From Aquificaceae bacterium (GTDB lineage Bacteria > Aquificota > Aquificia > Aquificales > Aquificaceae): a DNA stretch of 7,389 bases. The translations under genes and the position numbers were made by a program. The notes below the pieces were generated by a model. That model worked only from the letters and a program-made list of their open reading frames with translations, did no database searches and was not told the origin of the DNA. Below, piece after piece: positions 1 to 5,965 of the stretch. The stretch is taken from NCBI GenBank assembly GCA_015490105.1, contig WFYK01000140.1, forward strand, positions 1 through 7,389, read 5' to 3'. Position 1 is the stretch's first letter; each line of letters begins with the position of its first letter.

Positions 1-1
1 C

Positions 2-1090
2 GAAGAGAGTCTCGTTCTTTTGGACGAGCTGGGAGCGGGAACGGACCCTTCCGAGGGATCCGCCTTGGCGATAGGTATTTTGGAGTTTCTCAAAAACAGA
101 GGTTCTTGGGTTTTTGCCAACACCCACCATACACCGGTTAAAGCATACGCGGTAAGTTCTGACTACTTCCTCCCCGCAACGGTTCTTTTCGATAGAAACT
201 CTCTACAACCTCTATACAGGATAGCTTACGGGATAGTAGGAGAGAGCATGGCTTTAAAGGTAGCGATCAAGGTAGGTGTGCCTGAGGAGGTTATAAAGGT
301 AGCGAGAGATTTCCTGAAGGGAAGTTTTGAAGAATACACGGATCTTGCCAAAAAGCTCAGCGATTACGCTCATGACTACCAGAAGAAAGTAGAAGAAATA
401 GAAGTCCTAAAGCGATCCCTGCAAGAGGAAAAAGCCAAAGTTGAAAACTTAAAGAAAGAGCTCGAAGATCAGAAAAGACGAAGCTGGAAGGAGGTAAAGA
501 AGGAAGCAAAAGCTTTCTTGAACAAGATAATGCGCGAAGCTCAGGAGATGTTAAAGAGCGAAGAAGGGAGAAAAAGGATAGAAGACTTTGTAAAGGAAAA
601 GGAAAAACAACTCGAACTCTTCGCACCCGAAGAGGAAAAGAAAGAACCTATAAGTGAAGGGGACACGGTCGAGTTTATGAAGAAAACAGGGAAGGTTTTG
701 AAGATCAAGGGGGAAAGGGCACAGGTTGTATTGGAAGGTATGCGCATGTGGGTGAGATTAAAGGATCTCAAGAAGGTAAAAAGCAAACCGACAGCAGTAG
801 AAATCCCTCAAAAAAGTGCCCCCTCGCTAAAGATAAAGAAGGAAATAAACGTGGTAGGAATGGATACGGAGAGTGCCCTTTTGGAGGTTGAAAGGTTTCT
901 TGAAGAAGCTTACGCTAGCGGAGAGCCCAGCGTTAAGATAATCCACGGAATAGGCAAAGGTATTTTGAAAAAAGCCATAAGAGATTTGCTGTCCAACCAC
1001 CCTAAAGTTAGGTTCTACAGGGACGGTTACCCTAAGGAAGGTGGTTCGGGAGTGACGGTTGTCTTCCTTGAAGAAAATTCAGAAAATTAG
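2..1090 (+). CDS. mutS2: MutS2 ATPase with Smr domain, 3' part (5' end outside window)
   Basis: The reading frame is open from base 2 and ends at TAG 1088-1090, leaving 362 residues of a protein usually about 750-790 long. The visible part starts in the MutS-family ABC ATPase at Walker B (LVLLDELGAGTDP, residues 4-16), followed by the THH switch (about 41-43). Next come a charged Lys/Glu coiled coil (about 105-205), a KOW-like segment starting at GDTVEF (about 219-258), and a C-terminal Smr domain (about 281-356) with HGIGKG at 315-320 and GGSGVTVV near the end. MutS2 proteins suppress recombination and, in Bacillus subtilis, sense and split collided ribosomes through the KOW and Smr domains. 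The usual LDLRG motif opening the Smr domain reads INVVG (282-286), lacking the Asp and Arg linked to nuclease activity. The last 12 bases overlap the convergent permease gene. The family call is firm. Confidence 0.96.
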   Translation, partial: EESLVLLDELGAGTDPSEGSALAIGILEFLKNRGSWVFANTHHTPVKAYAVSSDYFLPATVLFDRNSLQPLYRIAYGIVGESMALKVAIKVGVPEEVIKVARDFLKGSFEEYTDLAKKLSDYAHDYQKKVEEIEVLKRSLQEEKAKVENLKKELEDQKRRSWKEVKKEAKAFLNKIMREAQEMLKSEEGRKRIEDFVKEKEKQLELFAPEEEKKEPISEGDTVEFMKKTGKVLKIKGERAQVVLEGMRMWVRLKDLKKVKSKPTAVEIPQKSAPSLKIKKEINVVGMDTESALLEVERFLEEAYASGEPSVKIIHGIGKGILKKAIRDLLSNHPKVRFYRDGYPKEGGSGVTVVFLEENSEN

Positions 1091-1837
1091 AGCGGTTAGG
1101 AAGTAGTCGCTTATTAGGATAAGCATGGAGGAGGTCACCACAGAGTTCGTAGTAGCTCTTCCTACCCCTTCCGTCCCTCCTTGCGTGTAGTAGCCGAAGT
1201 AACAGCTCACGGTCGCTATTATAAAACCGAAAACAAAAGCCTTATATAAACCTCCGAGAATATCGCTCAGATCGGTCAAATCAACCATCTTCTGCCAGTA
1301 TAGGTATTCGTTCACTCCGAAAAGTTTGGTGGCCACGAACCACCCTCCGAATATACCTGACACGTTGGAAAGAACTGTCAGGAAAGGAACCCCAAGCGTT
1401 GTTCCGAATATCCTCGGTGTAACGAGATATCTGACAGGGTTTACTGCCATCACCTCTAAGGCGTCTATCTGCTGAGTTATCCTCATAGTGCCTATGTTGG
1501 CTGTCATGGCGGAACCCACCCGTGCTACCACCATAAGGGAGGTCAAAACCGGCCCCAGTTCCCTGCCCATGGAAAGAGCTACTACAGCCCCTATTAGGTA
1601 TTCCGCGTTAAAACGGTGAAAAGTTGAGTAAGTCTGGAGGGCGATAACCCCTCCCGTAAAGAGGGAGGTAACGATTACAACCGGAGCAGTTTCAGCGGAT
1701 ATGTAACTAAACTGTCTTATGAAATGTATTTTCTTCGGCGGGTTTCTGAAGAGATAGTAAAGCCCTAAGAGGGCAAGTTCCGTAGCTTTTCCTACCTCCT
1801 CCGCGAGCTTTAAGAAGCGTTTGAGTAAAACTTCCAC
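1079..1837 (-). CDS. mlaE: MlaE/YrbE-type ABC permease for lipid transport
   Basis: 252 residues, a normal length for MlaE, the inner-membrane permease of MCE/Mla systems that move phospholipids between inner and outer membranes. The amphipathic N-terminal segment (1-45) is followed by about five hydrophobic stretches (about 50-70, 80-103, 143-170, 195-217 and 232-252). The family's most conserved block, SMGRELGPVLTSLMVVARVG (89-108), is intact and is followed by GSAMTANIGTMR and QQIDALEVMAVNP (122-134). The start is GTG, chosen because AAGGAGG sits four bases upstream; it lies inside the obg coding end (28-base overlap), so translation is probably coupled to obg. The usual partners MlaF (ATPase) and MlaD (MCE protein) are not beside it, because the next gene is the convergent mutS2. 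The transported lipid cannot be told from sequence. Confidence 0.93.
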   Translation of the reverse strand: MEVLLKRFLKLAEEVGKATELALLGLYYLFRNPPKKIHFIRQFSYISAETAPVVIVTSLFTGGVIALQTYSTFHRFNAEYLIGAVVALSMGRELGPVLTSLMVVARVGSAMTANIGTMRITQQIDALEVMAVNPVRYLVTPRIFGTTLGVPFLTVLSNVSGIFGGWFVATKLFGVNEYLYWQKMVDLTDLSDILGGLYKAFVFGFIIATVSCYFGYYTQGGTEGVGRATTNSVVTSSMLILISDYFLTALIF

Positions 1838-2820
1838 AGCTCCTCCTTAAGATCTTCTATTCTCTCCCCTGTCAGAGCGGAAACCCAAGTGAAAGGGTAA
1901 CCTCTTTCTAAAAAGTAATCTTTAAGATCTTCAAGGAGTTTTCTGTCCGAGAGGGCATCCACCTTGTTGGCAACGACCATCTGAGGTTTTTTCCCCAGAT
2001 CTTCGCTATAGAGAGTAAGCTCCTTGTTTACAGTTTCAAAGGCTTCTATCGGATCTTTTTCCCTGAAGTCAGAAACATCTATTAAGTGGAGGAGAACCTT
2101 CGTTCTTTCTATGTGTCTTAAAAACTCAAGACCGAGCCCTGCACCTTTGTGAGCGTTCTCTATGAGTCCAGGTATGTCCGCAATAACCAGTCTCCTTTCT
2201 TCGTCCAGCTCCATAACACCCAGGTTCGGTGTAAGTGTGGTGAAAGGGTAATCTCCTACCTTGGGATTTGCCCGAGTGAGACGTTTCAGAAGGGTTGACT
2301 TTCCCGCGTTGGGAAGTCCGACTATTCCCACATCCGCTATAAGCTTTAGTTCAAGGATTATCCACCTCTCTTCTCCTTCTTCCCCCGGCTCCGCATATCT
2401 GGGGGCTTGATCCGTAGGTGTGGCAAAGTGAGCGTTGCCTCTGCCTCCTTTCCCTCCTTTAGCTACCACACACCTTTGTCCTTCCTCAACAAGATCGCAG
2501 ATCATTTCTCCAGTCTGTGCGTCGTAGACAACGGTTCCTACGGGAACGTAAACTATAAGGTCTTCTCCGTCTTTGCCTTTTTGGTTCTTTCCCTTCCCGT
2601 GTTGGCCGTTTTCCGCTATGTAGTGGCGTTTGTATTTAAAATCCAAAAGGGTATGTTTGCTCGATGTAGCCACAAGAACCACATCTCCCCCTTTTCCCCC
2701 GTCACCTCCCGCCGGTCCGCCTCTAGGGCGGAACTTTTCCCTCAAAAAGGCAACCGCACCGTTTCCTCCTCTGCCACCCTTGACAAAGATTTTTACTCTA
2801 TCTATGAAGGTGTCTTTCAT
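1810..2820 (-). CDS. obg: Obg-family ribosome-assembly GTPase
   Basis: 336 residues. The Gly-rich Obg fold fills about 1-158 (FVKGGRGGNGAVAF near residue 12, then GGPAGGDGGKGGDVV at 34-48). The GTPase domain follows with all motifs intact: G1 GLPNAGKS 168-175, switch I YPFTTLTPNLGV 191-202, G3 DIPGLIENAHKG 215-226, G4 NKVD 285-288 and G5 SALTGE 314-319. Obg/CgtA binds the 50S subunit, takes part in its late maturation and links growth to guanine nucleotides. The protein ends soon after G5, so it lacks the C-terminal domain that lengthens the Bacillus and E. coli proteins; short forms occur in other bacteria. The ATG lies 22 bases after the tRNA-Thr gene with no recognisable Shine-Dalgarno site; homology of MKDTFIDRVKIFVKGG to known N-termini supports it. 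It is probably transcribed with the tRNA upstream and the permease downstream. Confidence 0.97.
   Translation of the reverse strand: MKDTFIDRVKIFVKGGRGGNGAVAFLREKFRPRGGPAGGDGGKGGDVVLVATSSKHTLLDFKYKRHYIAENGQHGKGKNQKGKDGEDLIVYVPVGTVVYDAQTGEMICDLVEEGQRCVVAKGGKGGRGNAHFATPTDQAPRYAEPGEEGEERWIILELKLIADVGIVGLPNAGKSTLLKRLTRANPKVGDYPFTTLTPNLGVMELDEERRLVIADIPGLIENAHKGAGLGLEFLRHIERTKVLLHLIDVSDFREKDPIEAFETVNKELTLYSEDLGKKPQMVVANKVDALSDRKLLEDLKDYFLERGYPFTWVSALTGERIEDLKEELWKFYSNAS
1842..1848 (-). promoter_or_regulatory. Shine-Dalgarno site of the permease gene, inside obg
   Basis: On the minus strand the sequence reads AAGGAGG, then AGCT, then GTG. It is one of the strongest ribosome binding sites in the window and fixes the GTG start at 1837, although it lies within the last codons of obg. 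Confidence 0.8.
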
Positions 2821-2842
2821 ACTAAGGTAGTTGTTAATTCAA

Positions 2843-2915
2843 AGCTGGCGGCGGGACTTGAACCCGCGACCACGGGATTACAAATCCCGCGCTCTGCCGA
2901 CTGAGCTACGCCAGC
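2843..2915 (-). tRNA. trnT: tRNA-Thr (anticodon TGT)
   Basis: Read on the minus strand it folds completely. Acceptor GCTGGCG pairs with CGCCAGC, the D-arm is GCTC-AGTCGGCA-GAGC, and the anticodon arm is CGGGA-TTTGTAA-TCCCG with TGT at 34-36. The variable loop is TGGTC and the T-arm is GCGGG-TTCAAGT-CCCGC. G1-C72 and C2-G71 match known threonine identity pairs. The discriminator base is U and the 3' CCA is not encoded (the DNA continues TTGAATT), so CCA must be added after transcription. The gene lies 22 bases before obg on the same strand. Confidence 0.97.
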
Positions 2916-2932
2916 TTACTTCCTCTAAAGTA

Positions 2933-2938
2933 ATTATA
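2933..2938 (-). promoter_or_regulatory. Putative -10 element for tRNA-Thr and obg
   Basis: The minus strand reads TATAAT, ending 17 bases before the tRNA-Thr 5' end, a fitting distance for a tRNA promoter with a short leader. No good -35 hexamer (TTGACA-like) is seen 16-18 bases further upstream. The hexamer is part of the perfect palindrome ATTATAAT (2933-2940), so the same -10 consensus is also present on the other strand. Confidence 0.45.
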
Positions 2939-3574
2939 ATGAAGGCTTTCATACTTTGGAGCGGTGGAAAAGACAGCTACTTAGCTTACAAGAAAGCCAT
3001 CCAAAGAGGCTTTGATGTAGTCTACGGTCTATACTACGTTGAGGAAAGAAGTAAAAGACTCATAGGGTGCTACGTAAGACAAGAGTGCATAGAAGCCCAG
3101 CTAAGACTTTTAAAGGTTGAACCCGTTCCTGTTTACGGTAGCAAAAGAAAAGGAAACTTTAAGGACAAACTTTTTGAAACTGTGAGGAGCTTGCCTGTGG
3201 AAGCGGGAATTTTGGGAGATATAGAAAGGACAGAACACAGAAACTTGGTCGAAAGTGTCTGCTCGAAAGTTGGCATAAGAACAATTCTTCCCCTGTGGGG
3301 TATGAGTCCTGAGGTCATTCTTGAGCAGTTTTTTAGAATGGGGGAGGCGATCGTCATCTGCAGGAAGGTGAAAATTACTCCCACTTCTATGCTCGGGCGC
3401 AAACTGGATAAGAAAACAGTTGAAACCCTGCGAAAGAAAGGCCTTTCCATCACGGGAGAGGACGGAAGTTATCAGACTTTCGTTTACCACTGTGAAGAAT
3501 TCAGCCTGAGGATCAAAACACTCAAGACTTTTAGGAGGTCTTATTATCAATGCGTGGACTTTTTCTGTGGGTGA
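2939..3574 (+). CDS. DUF71/COG2102 PP-loop ATPase (Dph6-like)
   Basis: 211 residues from ATG 2939. An open frame runs further upstream but through the tRNA-Thr gene, and the family's N-terminus (MKAFILWSGGKDS) begins at this ATG. The PP-loop SGGKDS (8-13) marks the adenylating N-type ATP pyrophosphatase fold. GDIERTEHR (93-101) and ILPLWGMSP (116-124) are typical of DUF71, as is the C-terminal GEDGSYQTFVYH (173-184). In archaea and eukaryotes this family includes diphthine-ammonia ligase (Dph6); bacteria do not make diphthamide, and comparative genomics has proposed other roles such as B12 salvage for some bacterial members. The second Glu of the usual GExGE motif is Ser here. There is no clear Shine-Dalgarno site, so a leaderless or very short-leader mRNA is possible. 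The stop lies 25 bases inside the next gene. Family firm, substrate unknown. Confidence 0.9.
   Translation: MKAFILWSGGKDSYLAYKKAIQRGFDVVYGLYYVEERSKRLIGCYVRQECIEAQLRLLKVEPVPVYGSKRKGNFKDKLFETVRSLPVEAGILGDIERTEHRNLVESVCSKVGIRTILPLWGMSPEVILEQFFRMGEAIVICRKVKITPTSMLGRKLDKKTVETLRKKGLSITGEDGSYQTFVYHCEEFSLRIKTLKTFRRSYYQCVDFFCG
3533..3539 (+). promoter_or_regulatory. Shine-Dalgarno site of the glycosyltransferase gene
   Basis: AGGAGGT lies ten bases before ATG 3550, within the last codons of the DUF71 gene. It supports this start and an overlapping, probably coupled, translation of the two genes. Confidence 0.75.
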
Positions 3575-5010
3575 TCCTGGTAAATATAATCGTTGCAGGA
3601 CTCAGGATAGCGTGGGTTATCTTTCACCCTGCTGATCTTTCACCTGAAGAGGCTCAGTATTGGGATTGGTCGAGGGAAATCGATCTGAGTTATTACTCCA
3701 AACCACCTATGGTAGCTTACCTCAACTATATAACTACTTCTTTGCTTGGATCAACAGAACTCTCCGTAAGGATAACTCCGATCGTTCTATCCTTTATCGT
3801 TTCAATAGCCATCTTCCTGTGGGTAAGAGGTATAAAAGGAGAGGGACCAGCTTTTGTGAGCTCTCTCTTTCCTCACACCTTGGTCGGGCCTTCCATAAAC
3901 TCAGTTTTGATGACTACGGATGCACCTTTTATCTTTTTCTGGGGTTTGACGGTCATAGCTATATACAGAGGTATCAAAGAGAACTCTCTCAAGATATGGA
4001 TATTGGTAGGTATTCTGGCAGGGTTGTCTTTTCTGAGTAAATACCCTGCGGTTCTCTTGTTTCCTCTGACGTTGTTGGCTTTCTCCCTGCTGAGACCTGA
4101 ACTTTTGAAAACCCCTAAACCTTTCGTATCTTTGATACCCGCTTTCTTACTTTCCTTTCCAGTTTTAATTTGGAACATAAAACACGACTTTATCTCCTTT
4201 AAACACATAGGAACATTGGCAAATGCAAGGGGTTCGTTTCCCAGTTGGGAAACCTTCTTTGAGTTTCTGGGAGGGCAGGTGCTTATCCTTTCCATATTTC
4301 CCTTTTTCCTTCTACTTTGGGGATGGGCGAGGGCTTTTGGGAAAAGGGATCCTTTTGAGGTTTTTTTAACCGTCTACTCCTTACCCGTGGTCCTTTTCTT
4401 CGGGATTCTCGCTTTAAAGAAGGAGGTTTACGCTAACTGGGCGGGGTTTGCTTACTTTACGGGTTCGGTGATCGCATCCTTAGTCCTTTGGGATATCTTT
4501 CAAAGAAGAAGATTTATAGCAGGATTTATAGTTGCCTTTTCTTGCCTTCTGGCAGTTTTACTTCATTGGACACCTCTTTTGGATAAGATCGGGCTCACAA
4601 ACTTACTACCACCAAAAAGGGACCCTACTAAGATCATGATAGGATGGCGCAAACTCGGCGGTGAGGTCGAGTCCTTTTATTCGGGCAAAGAGCTCGTCTT
4701 TTCAGACTACTACTGGATATCCGCTGAACTTGCCTTCTATATGCCTTCACATCCGAGAACGTTTGTGTTTCATAGGGGAAGAAGAACCCAGTATTATCTG
4801 TGGAGGGACAAGCTTAAGAGATTCAAAGGCAAACACGCACTGTTCGTAACTCAAAGCGATTTGGCCGATGAAATTAAAGCTTCTTTCGAAGGTTACGAAT
4901 TCCTAAAAGAGGTGCGTATATTTTGGAGAAATGAGGAGATCAGACGTTTTAGGATTTACAGGCTATACGGATTCCGCGGGGATCTCAAAGAGTCTCCGAC
5001 AGGCTATTAG
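3550..5010 (+). CDS. GT39/PMT-family membrane glycosyltransferase (ArnT-like fold)
   Basis: 486 residues, an integral membrane enzyme of the PMT_2 type (COG1807), which transfers a sugar from a polyprenyl-phosphate carrier to a protein, lipid A or other lipid on the outer face of the membrane. Visible signatures are an N-terminal membrane segment (about 5-25), the first external loop with the acidic motif SPEEAQYWDWS (31-41) then LSYYSKPPMVAYL (46-58), and a second loop with MTTDAPFIFFW (121-131). About ten hydrophobic segments run to residue 345, followed by a soluble C-terminal domain (about 355-486) containing SDYYWISAELAFYMP (385-399), a feature of this family. The acidic residues E33/E34 and D124 are the expected catalytic or metal-contact positions. 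It overlaps the DUF71 gene by 25 bases and the next gene by 80, so the three are probably one operon. Donor and acceptor cannot be inferred. Confidence 0.88.
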   Translation: MRGLFLWVILVNIIVAGLRIAWVIFHPADLSPEEAQYWDWSREIDLSYYSKPPMVAYLNYITTSLLGSTELSVRITPIVLSFIVSIAIFLWVRGIKGEGPAFVSSLFPHTLVGPSINSVLMTTDAPFIFFWGLTVIAIYRGIKENSLKIWILVGILAGLSFLSKYPAVLLFPLTLLAFSLLRPELLKTPKPFVSLIPAFLLSFPVLIWNIKHDFISFKHIGTLANARGSFPSWETFFEFLGGQVLILSIFPFFLLLWGWARAFGKRDPFEVFLTVYSLPVVLFFGILALKKEVYANWAGFAYFTGSVIASLVLWDIFQRRRFIAGFIVAFSCLLAVLLHWTPLLDKIGLTNLLPPKRDPTKIMIGWRKLGGEVESFYSGKELVFSDYYWISAELAFYMPSHPRTFVFHRGRRTQYYLWRDKLKRFKGKHALFVTQSDLADEIKASFEGYEFLKEVRIFWRNEEIRRFRIYRLYGFRGDLKESPTGY

Positions 5011-5965
5011 GATATTTCTGAGTATCTACCTTTGGGCGTTTATTCTTTATCAGATAACGCCGGTAAGCATAATACCTTACCTGAATTACTCCGTAGAAAG
5101 GTTCTACCCAAAACCCCTTTTATACACTTACTCCTTTGCTTACGATGTAAAAACAGCTTTCTCCCATCACGCTGGGAGTATAAAAAACCTTAAGAGTGCA
5201 CTTAAAGAGAAGGGTTTTGACGTAGTTATAGGAGATTTCCCGGATAGGATAGGTTTTGAGCTTCTCCCTATGAAGGAAAACGATGGGTGTAAACCCATAA
5301 GATCGTCCCAAGTGAACCTTTTCCACAGACTTGCCAACTTCTTTTTGGAGAGCTTGCCTTCGAGGTTATTAGGTTCCCCCGATTTTCCCACACTGACAAA
5401 GAAGAGGTTCCCAAAAGAGGGAAAATGCTTTCTCCTGTATCACGATAGGAGGGTTTTCTTTTCTACCTTCTGGGGCTTTCAGGTTCCCAGCTACGTGTTA
5501 ATCCTTGGGGAAGGAAGGAATATGTTTTTTTCGAGAGAACCTCTCGTGAAGGAAATCTTCTCCGAGGATTTCTTAAGAGCTCCTTCTGTTAGCTTTGGAC
5601 ACGTTAAGGTTCGGTTCTTCGCTTATTCGAAAAGGAGCTTCTACCTTCCGGGTGAAAAGACACATTACCCCTTTAATCTCGTTGTGGAAACCGACTGCGA
5701 TAAGTGTTTGGTTAGGGTTATAAAAGACGGAAAGGAGATAGGCATATACCCCCAAAGAAGGGTAAGTTTGCAGGTAAAAGAGCCAGGATCATATCGGGTA
5801 GAAGTGATTCGCTATGCCTTTCGCATAGGTGACATATTCTTCGGTATCAGAACCCTTTTCCTGAGCTCACCTATAGAGAAGTTAAGGCCTGTTTCTTTTG
5901 AGGGCCCCCGTATCTACAGGGATAGGATAGTTGTTGCTAAAACATGCGTCGCAGAAATTCCCTGA
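4931..5965 (+). CDS. Membrane-anchored protein, possible degenerate PHP domain
   Basis: 344 residues with no firm family call. One hydrophobic segment (about 24-49) follows a short basic N-terminus, so most of the protein probably faces outward. The stretch YDVKTAFSHHAGSIKNL (71-87) and the following KEKGFDVVIGDFPD (92-105) resemble the opening of PHP phosphoesterases (HxHTxFSxxxG...GxDxxxxTDH), but the HxH and TDH metal ligands are missing. The C-terminal region, with KVRFFAYSKRSFYLPGE (226-242), EPGSYRVEV (284-292) and LFLSSPIE (309-316), resembles the beta domain that follows some bacterial PHP domains and ends in a SNPI-like motif. This reading comes from pattern memory only. ATG 4931 is the only usable start: an in-frame stop lies at 4904 and no ATG/GTG/TTG follows soon. 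A GGAG sits two bases before it. It overlaps the glycosyltransferase gene by 80 bases and purF, tail to tail, by 84. Confidence 0.72.
   Translation: MRRSDVLGFTGYTDSAGISKSLRQAIRIFLSIYLWAFILYQITPVSIIPYLNYSVERFYPKPLLYTYSFAYDVKTAFSHHAGSIKNLKSALKEKGFDVVIGDFPDRIGFELLPMKENDGCKPIRSSQVNLFHRLANFFLESLPSRLLGSPDFPTLTKKRFPKEGKCFLLYHDRRVFFSTFWGFQVPSYVLILGEGRNMFFSREPLVKEIFSEDFLRAPSVSFGHVKVRFFAYSKRSFYLPGEKTHYPFNLVVETDCDKCLVRVIKDGKEIGIYPQRRVSLQVKEPGSYRVEVIRYAFRIGDIFFGIRTLFLSSPIEKLRPVSFEGPRIYRDRIVVAKTCVAEIP

Noticed and set aside
541..786. Minus-strand frames opposite the mutS2 coiled coil, rich in Leu, Ser and Phe
   Set aside because: This composition is what the antisense of AAG/GAA-rich coiled-coil codons gives; no sign of a real gene.
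1034..1069. Inverted repeat AAGGAAG / CTTCCTT near the mutS2 end, a possible terminator for either strand
   Set aside because: Seven pairs with a 22-base loop, not GC-rich, inside coding sequence and with no T-run on either side.
2407..2904. 165-residue + strand open frame
   Set aside because: It lies antisense to obg, whose GTPase motifs are intact, and it runs through the tRNA-Thr gene. No family resemblance in its translation.
2843..2915. tRNA-Thr as an integration site for a mobile element
   Set aside because: No integrase, no repeat of the tRNA 3' end nearby, and housekeeping genes on both sides.
2831..2938. 36-residue upstream extension of the DUF71 protein
   Set aside because: It would translate the antisense of tRNA-Thr, and the family's N-terminus starts at ATG 2939 just before the PP-loop.
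3110..3550. Long minus-strand open frames opposite the DUF71 gene
   Set aside because: They are antisense to a gene with clear family motifs, and their translations show no domain or ribosome binding site.
4904..5010. Frameshift joining the glycosyltransferase and the following gene into one protein
   Set aside because: The glycosyltransferase reaches a normal family length, and the next frame has its own ATG, GGAG and membrane segment; overlap explains the arrangement.
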